Assembly (NCBI GenBank): GCA_020634375.1
Contig: JACKBX010000013.1
Span: 1-64,000, forward strand
Reading direction: 5' to 3'
Source of the DNA: Ardenticatenaceae bacterium
GTDB lineage: Bacteria; Chloroflexota; Anaerolineae; Promineifilales; Promineifilaceae
DNA length: 64,000 nucleotides
The position numbers and the translations under genes are program-made. The number at the start of each line of letters is the position of its first letter. Positions within the stretch are counted from its first letter, which is position 1. Shown here piece after piece: positions 1 through 7,414 of the stretch. The notes beneath the pieces were generated by a model. The model saw only the letters and a program-made list of their open reading frames with translations. It was not told the origin of the DNA and ran no database searches.

Positions 1-1372
1 CGACGCCGTTCAGCGTCATGCGCGGCACACGCTGCGTGAGGTCGAAGTAGAGGCGCTGGGTCGCCAGGGGATGGACGCCGGAGGCTTCCATGCCGGTGCG
101 ATATTCGGCGAGTACGGTATCGCCAACGGCCGTGCGGAATTCCGGCGCAAACACCTGCTCATGCTCTGTGAAGGGGTCGAAGGTAATCACGCCCTGGTCG
201 CTGTGTACCTGCAAATGGGCGTGGATGCGCGTGGCGTCGTCGTAGTCGGCCCAAAATTGCTGGCGCAGAGCAAAGCCAAACATGGCGTCGCCCAAAAAAC
301 CCTTGTAGATCACTTTGGCGTGCTGCGTTTCTTCGTCGAGCGTCGCCAGGGCGTGCAGGTTGACAATGTTGCCCATGCCGTCGGTGATGCGCACGCTGTT
401 TTCGGCGGTGCGCAGCAAAAAGTCGGGGTCTAGCGGGAAGAAGTGGTGCTGGGCACGGGTCATGGCGGCGATTTCTTGGGCATATCGCGCATCGTCGCAG
501 CCGGGCAGGCCCCACGTAAAGCTGTGCAGCGGCGAGTTTGCGGGCAGGTCGTTGAGTACGGCCAAAATCTGCCGTGAATCGAGGCCGCCGCTGAGGAGGA
601 CGCCAGCCGTCAGGTCGCTGTCGGCTTGCCGGGCGATGGCCTGATGCAATAAATACTGCAATTCTTCAACGTAGGCTTGTTCGCGGCGCAGGGGGTATTG
701 TTCGGGGTAGCGCAGGGTGTGGTACGGCCGTATCGTCATCGCCCCGTGCTGCATAATGAGCAGCGACGCCTGTGGCAGCAGCCGCGCCGCCGCCAACAGG
801 GTGCGGTCGCCCAGCACATGATCGAAGGTGAGGAATTGGGCGATGGCCGCACGGTCTACGTCGCGGGGCAGGTCTGGGTCGGCGAGCAGGGCGCGGACGC
901 CGGAGGCGAAGAGGGTGCAACGGCCGTTCCGCGCATAATAAAGCGGGTACAGCCCCAGCCGGTCGTTGGCTACGATGAGTTTTTGCTGTTTGCGGTCGTA
1001 AATAGCAATGAGAAAGTTGCCGTTCAAATCAACGGCAAAGTTCTCGCCGAAAGTTTCGTACAGGCGCAAAATCAGTTCGGCATCGTGGGCGGCGCGGAAT
1101 TGACAGCCGCGCCCGGCCAAATCCTGGCGCAAAGGCTGGGTGTTGTACAGTTCCCCTTCCAAAAAGACGCAGATGGTCTCTGCTTCATTCCAGTGGGGCT
1201 GCGGTGCGGCATTGGCAATGCCTAATGTGACCCGCGCAACGCCGACCTGTCCCTCTTGGTGCAGTTCGGTGCGGAACAGGTTCTCGTGTTCCAGCGCGTG
1301 GGCCATCTTCTGCAAAAATTGGCGCGGCTGGTCGTGGTGAATATCTCCGTAAAAGCCGACTAATCCGGGCAT
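1..1372 (-). CDS. Asparagine synthase-like amidotransferase (3' end cut by window)
   Basis: The reading frame opens at ATG 1372 and runs off the left edge, leaving 457 residues. The N-terminal half has the shape of a class II glutamine amidotransferase domain, but translation begins MPGLVGFYG. The catalytic cysteine that normally follows the initiator methionine (MCGI) is therefore absent. The C-terminal half carries the ATP-pyrophosphatase loop SGGLDSR at residues 261-267, typical of asparagine synthases and related amide-forming ligases. By family knowledge such a protein could form an amide from free ammonia or a different amine. It lies at the downstream end of a polysaccharide locus, where AsnB-like proteins sometimes modify sugars or secreted products. 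The substrate is unknown. Confidence 0.85.
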   Translation of the reverse strand, partial: MPGLVGFYGDIHHDQPRQFLQKMAHALEHENLFRTELHQEGQVGVARVTLGIANAAPQPHWNEAETICVFLEGELYNTQPLRQDLAGRGCQFRAAHDAELILRLYETFGENFAVDLNGNFLIAIYDRKQQKLIVANDRLGLYPLYYARNGRCTLFASGVRALLADPDLPRDVDRAAIAQFLTFDHVLGDRTLLAAARLLPQASLLIMQHGAMTIRPYHTLRYPEQYPLRREQAYVEELQYLLHQAIARQADSDLTAGVLLSGGLDSRQILAVLNDLPANSPLHSFTWGLPGCDDARYAQEIAAMTRAQHHFFPLDPDFLLRTAENSVRITDGMGNIVNLHALATLDEETQHAKVIYKGFLGDAMFGFALRQQFWADYDDATRIHAHLQVHSDQGVITFDPFTEHEQVFAPEFRTAVGDTVLAEYRTGMEASGVHPLATQRLYFDLTQRVPRMTLNGV

Positions 1373-1401
1373 GGGGGTCTCCTGGTTGTTGGTTGCAAGA
1401 G

Positions 1402-1471
1402 GTAGGGGCGAGGCAGTTGGCACATGATGTTACCTAAAAAGCAACATGAACCCCAACTGCCTCGCCCCTAC
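1402..1471. repeat. Perfect 19-bp inverted repeat between two genes
   Basis: The left arm (1402-1420, starting GTAGGGGCGAGG) is exactly complementary to the right arm (1453-1471), around a 32-nt loop. The right arm ends on the first base of the stop codon triplet of the sulfotransferase gene. A related GTAGGGGCATGG hairpin sits at 18535-18577. There is no T-run, so it is probably a dispersed repeat and not a classical terminator. Confidence 0.8.
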
Positions 1472-2202
1472 TAGCTTAACACCTCGTCGAACATATCCGC
1501 GTAGGGGGTGTTGGCAAAGCTGGCTTTGAGTTCGTCAAAGTTGGTGATCACTTCGCGGAGGTCGTCTTTGGTGTGTTTTTTGGTTTTGCCTTCTAGCTGC
1601 ATGTAGTTGACGCCGAGGAATTCAAAGATTTGGCGCAGGATGGCGTCTTTGTCTTGCGACAAGTCTTCGTATTGCACACGCAGATTGGGAAGCCCCAAAC
1701 TTTGCACGTAGGCAGATAACGCATCGTCGGCGTCTTGCCGTTCTTGCACAAATTGGCGGAACTCGGCGAGGTCTACGGTCATGGGCGGCTGGCGGTCGGA
1801 CTCTTTGTAGAGGTTCCAATTGCCGGTGGCGTCGTGCAGCCGCCTGGCATTGATGCGCGAAACGACGGCTTTGATGCGGTTGCGACGGTACATGTAGATG
1901 ATTTTGACGTTCTTTTCGCGCAGCAGGCGGGTGAAGCCGTCTAAATCCAGCACATCTACGAGCTTGGTTTTGAAGCCGATAGCGCCCACTTTGCCGACGA
2001 GGGGCGGCGTCCAATAGTCGTTGGCCCAATCAAGCTGCTCTTGGGCGGATTGGTCTTTTTGTTTCATCACGGCGAAGCGCTCGAAGACGGCTTCGATGTC
2101 GGGGTGTTCTTGCAGCAGGGTGGTCATGTAGGTGCTGCCGTCGCGCTCGACGAAGAGGATGACGAAGGGGCTGACTTGGGGTCGTAAGAAAACTGAGGGC
2201 AT
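1471..2202 (-). CDS. PAPS-dependent sulfotransferase-like protein
   Basis: A 243-residue protein. Near the N-terminus is FVERDGSTYMTTLL, matching the phosphosulfate-binding P-loop-like segment of sulfotransferases. The segment YMYRRNRIKAVVS near residue 100 matches the 3'-phosphate-binding region, and the C-terminal VQYEDLSQDKDAILRQIFEFLGV is typical of the family's last helices. The predicted role is transfer of sulfate from PAPS to a sugar or glycolipid. The start ATG 2202 is preceded by GGGAG at a suitable distance. The gene lies among glycosyltransferases, which suggests a sulfated surface glycan. A second, distinct sulfotransferase is at 12027-13244. Confidence 0.8.
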   Translation of the reverse strand: MPSVFLRPQVSPFVILFVERDGSTYMTTLLQEHPDIEAVFERFAVMKQKDQSAQEQLDWANDYWTPPLVGKVGAIGFKTKLVDVLDLDGFTRLLREKNVKIIYMYRRNRIKAVVSRINARRLHDATGNWNLYKESDRQPPMTVDLAEFRQFVQERQDADDALSAYVQSLGLPNLRVQYEDLSQDKDAILRQIFEFLGVNYMQLEGKTKKHTKDDLREVITNFDELKASFANTPYADMFDEVLS

Positions 2203-2226
2203 GTTGTTTTTCTCCCGTGTAAATAA

Positions 2227-2249
2227 GTGTCAGGTGTCAGGTGTCAGGT
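2227..2249. repeat. Tandem heptamer GTGTCAG x3
   Basis: Three perfect head-to-tail GTGTCAG units occupy 2227-2247, followed by GT. On the minus strand the array contains the stop codon (2230-2232) and the last codons of the neighbouring glycosyltransferase. It resembles the short tandemly repeated heptanucleotides known from filamentous cyanobacteria. Confidence 0.85.
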
Positions 2250-3372
2250 GGGTGCGGAGGAGGATGGAGAGGGCGCCGCGATTGGTGAGCCAGTGGGGTT
2301 GGCAGCGGATGGCTTTGCGCACGGCCGTTTTCGCCCGCAGCATGTCCCCCTTCTCATAAGCCTGATACGCCTGCCGCATGGCAATCTGGCCGAGATCGCG
2401 CTGGCGGCGCTGCGCCAGTTCGGGCAGATTGGGGGGCAGGTTGTTGTAAATGGTTTCCAAATAGGCCAGCGGGTCGGCGATTTTGGGCAGGTCTGTCCAG
2501 CCGGACAGGATGCGGGCCAGGGGTTCGGCGTGGTTGGCGAGCAAGATGGGGTCGTGTTGTACGGCCGTTGCCAAATGTTCCTGCGCCTCTTGCAGCGCGT
2601 CCGGCACGCGGTAAGCCTGGGCAGCGGCGCGGAGGTGGGCGCGGCTGTAGGCGCGGTCGCGCATGGCCTGCCAGGGGGCTGGCAAGTCGCTGCGACGGAA
2701 GAAGTTTTCCAGCACAGCAAAGGTGGCAGTGGTCATCTGACGGCCGTCGCGGGTCATTTGGTGGCGGTGGAAGCGATAAAGCGAGACGGGCTGATCCACC
2801 CACCCCATCTCACAGCCAGCAACGGCGAGGCGCAGCCACATATCCCAATCCTCGTAAGAGCGCAGGGTTTCATCAAAAAAGCCGACGCGCTCTTGCCACT
2901 CGCGGCGCAGCAGTACGCTGCCCACATGCAGCGGGTTGCCCAGCAGCAGGTCGGGCAGGTGGGCGGGCAGCCCTTTGTCGAACTGTTTGCCGATGGAGCT
3001 GCCGTTTTCGTCAATGGGGATGGATTGACCGGCGACGAAACCGAGGGACGGCCGTTTCTCCATTTCCGCCAACAAAATCGCCACTTTTTGCGGCAAAAAG
3101 AGGTCGTCGGAATCGAGATAGGTGAGGTAGTCGCCGCTGGCGTGGCGGATGCCGGTGTTGCGTGCCCCGGAGAGGCCGCGATTTTCCTGGTAAACGTAGC
3201 GCACGCGGGGGTCGGAGAAGGATTGGGCGACAACGGCCGTGTCGTCCGTCGAGCCATCATCCACCACAATGACCTCCACGTCGGGGTAGGTCTGGTCAAG
3301 CCCGGCTTGTACGGCCGCTGCCAGGTATTGGCCTTGATTGTAGGCGGGGATGATGATGCTGATGGTTGACAT
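2230..3372 (-). CDS. Family 2 glycosyltransferase
   Basis: A 380-residue protein. It opens with MSTISIIIPAYNQGQYLAAAVQ and has VIVVDDGSTDDT around residue 40 and YLDSDDLFLP near 100, the nucleotide-sugar and metal-binding DxD signature of GT-A fold, GT2 enzymes. A C-terminal extension of about 130 residues is helical and of unknown role. ATG 3372 is preferred over an upstream TTG at 3384 because the GT2 core begins immediately after it. The predicted function is cytoplasmic transfer of a sugar onto a growing lipid-linked or surface glycan. The last codons and the stop lie inside a tandem heptamer repeat. Confidence 0.9.
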   Translation of the reverse strand: MSTISIIIPAYNQGQYLAAAVQAGLDQTYPDVEVIVVDDGSTDDTAVVAQSFSDPRVRYVYQENRGLSGARNTGIRHASGDYLTYLDSDDLFLPQKVAILLAEMEKRPSLGFVAGQSIPIDENGSSIGKQFDKGLPAHLPDLLLGNPLHVGSVLLRREWQERVGFFDETLRSYEDWDMWLRLAVAGCEMGWVDQPVSLYRFHRHQMTRDGRQMTTATFAVLENFFRRSDLPAPWQAMRDRAYSRAHLRAAAQAYRVPDALQEAQEHLATAVQHDPILLANHAEPLARILSGWTDLPKIADPLAYLETIYNNLPPNLPELAQRRQRDLGQIAMRQAYQAYEKGDMLRAKTAVRKAIRCQPHWLTNRGALSILLRTHLTPDT

Positions 3373-3395
3373 AATTGGTAACAATTAGCGATTAG

Positions 3396-4979
3396 CTAAT
3401 TGGTTGTCTCCAGTGTGTAAATGGCGCCATCGCTGCCCTGGTAGCTGAGTTGCAGGGAAAGCGCGGCGCTCAATGCCTCGGCGGTGGGAATGGAACTGAT
3501 ATTGAGGCTGTTGAAGTAAATGACGACGCCGTTTCCGGCTTGTAACTGCTGCTGCATCGCTTGCAGTTCAGCCTGGAATTGGTCGTTGGCCTGCTGGCTG
3601 GCTGCGTTGATGGTTTTGGGGATGGGATAGCACGGCCGTTCCGTGTGAATATACACTCCCTCCGGCGAATTGGCATAAATTGGCGTGTCCGGCGGCAGCG
3701 CTCGCACTTGCTGCAACACTTGCGAATCGTGCCAGAGGCGGTTGTTGAAGCCAATGCCTTCGCGGTAGCTTTGCGCGAGAAGTGTGTAGCTTTGCAGTAA
3801 CTGAAAACCCACGAACACAATGCCGATACCCGCCAGCACGATTTCGCTGCGGCGCGGCGCGTGGGCATGATGCAGCAGTGTGTTGACCACAAATGCCAGC
3901 AAAATCAGCCCGGCCATGAAAACAGGCGACAAAATACGGTTGTCTAGTGGGGTGTTGGCGTCCAAAAAAGAGATGGAAAAGGCCAAAAAAGCGAGGTAAA
4001 CGGGAATGAAAATGATCAGGATTTTGAGGAAGGTCGGGGTCTGGGTGACGATGCCCGCCCAGAAACGCCGGTCGCGGGGGTTGGCTCGTTCGCGGAAGCG
4101 CAGGTAAACGGCCGTACCCAACACCCCCAGCAGCACCACCGGCACACCCGTTTTGATGGACAGCGGCGCCGACAACGGAATTAACAACCAGCTTGAAAAG
4201 GTGTCTATGGCCTGGCGGATTTGCGTCATGCCCAGCGGGTGAAAGGCCACGTCTCGATTGGTGGCCGTGCCCGCCTCGCTGAAATTGCGCAACAGCCAAA
4301 TTAATAGTGGCAGTACGGACAGAAAACCAAAGGTAAGGGCTGGCAGGAGTTGTTTGCGCCATGACGGCCGTGCCCAAAATAACACAGCCAACCCGCCCGT
4401 CATCACCAGAGTAATGCCGGCGTAGCGCGTGAGCAGGGCCAGGCTGATGAATATGGCTGACAGAATGAGGTAGCGCCAACGGCCGTTATCCAAATAGGCC
4501 GCGATGAAAAATAAGCCAAGTATGCCCAAGAATTGGAATAATGGTTCTGTCCAGGCCATGAGGTGCAGGGTGAGCATGGAAACGGAGGTGAGAAATAGTA
4601 ACCCGGCTGCTGCGGCTGTCCATGATGTGCGACGGCCGTAATACTCAATAATCATCCCCATCAGCAACACATTGGCGGCAAATAGAAACGCATTCAGCCA
4701 GCGGGCGCTTGCCAGGGGGTCTAATCCCAACAAGCCAGGGAGCGCCAAAACGAGCGAGTAAAAAGGGGCGTGATGCGTCATTGGCCCATTCAGCGCCGCG
4801 CCGTAGGGAACGGTCAGCCCTTTTCCGGCCAGCAAATTCTGCGCCGCGCCAATGTATGAGATTGAATCGGGAGACAGCCCAATCCCCCAAGGCGTGCCAA
4901 TGAGGAGAACTATCATGCCCGCCAATGCCAATAGGATGACCGGCACAATACGTTTGTTTGGGGCAACGATTACTTGCAT
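3396..4979 (-). CDS. Polytopic membrane protein, GT39/PMT-like glycosyltransferase
   Basis: A 527-residue protein with about ten to twelve hydrophobic segments and a soluble C-terminal domain of roughly 120 residues. The N-terminal pattern (TM1, then SPDSISYIGAAQNLLAGKGL in the first external loop) fits the acidic catalytic loop of polyprenyl-phosphate-sugar-dependent (GT39/ArnT/DUF2029-like) transferases. Family assignment is by overall architecture only. The likely role is transfer of a lipid-linked sugar to an acceptor outside the membrane. It is co-oriented with the flanking glycosyltransferases. Confidence 0.75.
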   Translation of the reverse strand: MQVIVAPNKRIVPVILLALAGMIVLLIGTPWGIGLSPDSISYIGAAQNLLAGKGLTVPYGAALNGPMTHHAPFYSLVLALPGLLGLDPLASARWLNAFLFAANVLLMGMIIEYYGRRTSWTAAAAGLLFLTSVSMLTLHLMAWTEPLFQFLGILGLFFIAAYLDNGRWRYLILSAIFISLALLTRYAGITLVMTGGLAVLFWARPSWRKQLLPALTFGFLSVLPLLIWLLRNFSEAGTATNRDVAFHPLGMTQIRQAIDTFSSWLLIPLSAPLSIKTGVPVVLLGVLGTAVYLRFRERANPRDRRFWAGIVTQTPTFLKILIIFIPVYLAFLAFSISFLDANTPLDNRILSPVFMAGLILLAFVVNTLLHHAHAPRRSEIVLAGIGIVFVGFQLLQSYTLLAQSYREGIGFNNRLWHDSQVLQQVRALPPDTPIYANSPEGVYIHTERPCYPIPKTINAASQQANDQFQAELQAMQQQLQAGNGVVIYFNSLNISSIPTAEALSAALSLQLSYQGSDGAIYTLETTN

Positions 4980-5018
4980 GGGGTTTATTGTCTGTGGGAA
5001 ATCTTACAGGTGGCCTAA

Positions 5019-5711
5019 CTACCGGAAGAGGCCATATTTAAGGATGACGTAGATGGCGCGGAATCCGTCGCGCCAGTTGATTTTTTTGCCTTCTTCGTAG
5101 GTACGGCCGTAATAAGAAATCCCCACCTCAAACACCGTAAAATCGTGCCGGGCAATTTTGGCCGTAAACTCCGGTTCAAAACCAAAACGGTCTTCTGTCA
5201 AAGCAAACTTATCCAAAACCTCACGCCGAAAGACCTTGTAACAAACCTCCATATCGGTCAGGTTCAAATTGGTAAACATATTAGAGAAAAACGTGAGGAA
5301 GCGGTTGCCCAGTGAATGCCAGAAATACAGGACGCGATGCGACTCGCCGCCGACAAAGCGGCTGCCATAAACCACATCCGCTTTATTTTCCAAAATGGGG
5401 CGCAGCAATTTGGGGTATTCATTGGGATCATACTCAAGGTCGGCGTCTTGAATGATGATGATGTCCCCGGTGGCGACGGCAAAACCGGTGCGCAGGGCGG
5501 CCCCTTTACCCTTGTTTTGCTCATGGAAAATGATTTGGAACCCTTCCCGGCCACGCAATGTGTCTAAATAATCGCGTGTGCCATCGGCGGAGCCATCATC
5601 CACAATGACCAATTCTTTTCCCAGGTCTAGCTCAACAGCCAAAATTTGATTAATGATGTCGTCTATTGTCTTTATTTCGTTATAGCAAGGAATCACGATT
5701 GATATTTTCAT
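5019..5711 (-). CDS. Polyprenyl-phosphate sugar transferase (GT2, DPM1-like)
   Basis: A 230-residue, compact GT2 protein without a membrane anchor. MKISIVIPCYNE at the start, LVIVDDGSADGT near residue 40 and IIIQDADLEYDP near residue 90 match dolichyl/undecaprenyl-phosphate mannose or glucose synthases. Such enzymes make the lipid-linked sugar donor used by GT39-like membrane proteins, and a candidate for one lies immediately downstream (3396-4979). ATG 5711 begins exactly at the conserved core. The longer upstream reading would translate a hairpin repeat and is rejected. Confidence 0.9.
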   Translation of the reverse strand: MKISIVIPCYNEIKTIDDIINQILAVELDLGKELVIVDDGSADGTRDYLDTLRGREGFQIIFHEQNKGKGAALRTGFAVATGDIIIIQDADLEYDPNEYPKLLRPILENKADVVYGSRFVGGESHRVLYFWHSLGNRFLTFFSNMFTNLNLTDMEVCYKVFRREVLDKFALTEDRFGFEPEFTAKIARHDFTVFEVGISYYGRTYEEGKKINWRDGFRAIYVILKYGLFR

Positions 5712-5732
5712 GGTCAACTCAATATTTTCTGC

Positions 5733-5788
5733 CGTGAAACGTGATGCGTGAAACGTGAAAAAACTTTGGTCACGCATCACGTTTCACG
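5733..5788. repeat. GTGAAAC-type heptamer hairpin
   Basis: The left arm 5733-5751 (CGTGAAACGTGATGCGTGA) is perfectly complementary to the right arm 5770-5788, with an 18-nt loop. The arms are built from GTGAAAC/GTGATGC heptamers. The same family occurs at 10370-10434, 15381-15450 and 41341-41387. Confidence 0.9.
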
Positions 5789-5845
5789 CTAAGATTACCC
5801 TTCAATTCCTAAAGAACTTATTTTTAGATGGTCAGCCAGTATATA

Positions 5846-7414
5846 TCAGATGCGCGAATGAAGCAGTCGCCATCGCACGATGCTGACGATAAAAATGAGC
5901 AGCAGTATGGGTATTAGGGCGGCGAAGATGGGTAAGCCCATGTTGACAGAGGTTGAATCGATTTGCGCCAGATTGTTGGGCACGGCCGTTGCCTCTACAG
6001 TAGGTGATGAGGGCGTGGGTTGCAGGGGAACGGCCGTACTCTCCACAGTTGCAGCCGACCAGGGTTCAGGTGCAATCGTCTGAACCCCATCAATCGTCGC
6101 ATTCATCACCATAATCTCCCCATGCGACGACGCGTACCAGGCTACAACCAAATTATTCCCGCCAGCCACAGCGGCCGTAATAAAAACCATATCATTCGCG
6201 CCGCCAACCAGCTCCGCATCCGTCCACTTCGTACCGCCCAACCAAACACTATGCCACAACCCTAACGCCCCAGCACGGCCAATACTGCCCTCACGAACAC
6301 GCTGCGCCACAAAAAAGTGCAAATGATTATCCCCATCACGCACAAAAACCGGAAAGCCATTATCACCAATCAACCAGTAAAAGCGGTCTTCTGCTTCTGA
6401 CCACGTTTGCCCGTTATCATCTGAATACATAAACTGACGGTAAGCACGGAACCCGCCTTCCCATACCGCAACCAGTCTATCCCCCTCCAGCCACGCCAAC
6501 TGCATCCAATCTCGCTCGTAATCAATGGGCTCGCGTTCTGCCAGCCGCACGGCCGAATTCCAAGTATCGCCATTATCCAATGAATGTGCCACGTACACCC
6601 GCTGCCCATTGCCCGTCGTGTCCCACTCTGTCCACGATGCATATAACCGCTCTTCAGGAGCGGTGAGCAAACGCACATTGCTATACCCACGATCTGGATC
6701 AGGCACAACGGCAATATCTTGCGGCTCTGACCAGGTTTGACCGCCGTTTTGAGAACGCAAATAAGCCAGTGAGCGAGGCTGATCGCCGGAATACTGCGAT
6801 TCCCAATGGACACGCGCATACACAATGTGCAGTGTATCCGGGGCAATATATTCCAGGTCCGCCGAGTATTGGCTGCCTGTTGAATCATCAACTAACACCA
6901 CCGGGGTCGCCCACGCTGAAGCGGAACCAGCACTATCCGCAGGCGCATAGCTGTAATACATCTTCTCCGGGTATTGCCCCAGCCAAATCAGGTGGATGAT
7001 GCCCTGTTCATCAATGACGCCCTCTGGCTGCCATGCCTTCGGATCACCAAACGTGGTTAAGGTGGGATCGAGCGGCGACAGCAAAATATCTACCGGGGTT
7101 GACCAGGTAACGCCATCCCAACGGGAATACATGATGGTATTTCCGGCCGTTGTGCCGCCCAATGAGGCACGCCCCCCCACATCTTCGCTCCAAAAAAGAT
7201 GCACGGCGCCAGTTTGGTCTGCCAGCAATAAGGGGTCTACGGAGCTTTCCACCGTGTTAGAGAAGTTGCGGATGGTGATATTGGTAATTTCAGGAACATC
7301 CTGCGCGTCTTGCGCCTGTGCCGCAGATGGGTTAAACACGGCCAGCATTATGCCAACAAACGTGAATATGAAAATGAATGCACGCCCAATCATAAGGCGT
7401 TTTGGGCTGATCAT
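5846..7414 (-). CDS. Membrane-anchored BNR/Asp-box repeat protein (smaller paralogue)
   Basis: A 522-residue protein. An N-terminal signal peptide (hydrophobic run, then SAAQAQDAQ) precedes a sialidase-fold propeller with Asp-box motifs such as SLDNGDTWNSA and SDDNGQTWSEA. A T/P-rich linker and a C-terminal membrane helix (about residues 490-512) end in RWRLLHSRI. The protein should be exported and held at the membrane by its tail. Asp-boxes mark the beta-propeller fold, not necessarily sialidase activity, and the catalytic arginine triad and tyrosine were not identified. The ATG overlaps the stop of the upstream paralogue by 4 bp (ATGA), so the two are translationally coupled. Confidence 0.85.
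   Translation of the reverse strand: MISPKRLMIGRAFIFIFTFVGIMLAVFNPSAAQAQDAQDVPEITNITIRNFSNTVESSVDPLLLADQTGAVHLFWSEDVGGRASLGGTTAGNTIMYSRWDGVTWSTPVDILLSPLDPTLTTFGDPKAWQPEGVIDEQGIIHLIWLGQYPEKMYYSYAPADSAGSASAWATPVVLVDDSTGSQYSADLEYIAPDTLHIVYARVHWESQYSGDQPRSLAYLRSQNGGQTWSEPQDIAVVPDPDRGYSNVRLLTAPEERLYASWTEWDTTGNGQRVYVAHSLDNGDTWNSAVRLAEREPIDYERDWMQLAWLEGDRLVAVWEGGFRAYRQFMYSDDNGQTWSEAEDRFYWLIGDNGFPVFVRDGDNHLHFFVAQRVREGSIGRAGALGLWHSVWLGGTKWTDAELVGGANDMVFITAAVAGGNNLVVAWYASSHGEIMVMNATIDGVQTIAPEPWSAATVESTAVPLQPTPSSPTVEATAVPNNLAQIDSTSVNMGLPIFAALIPILLLIFIVSIVRWRLLHSRI

Noticed and set aside
2227..2249. Heptamer arrays considered as CRISPR repeats
   Set aside because: Units are 7 bp and contiguous, without unique spacers; no cas genes are near.
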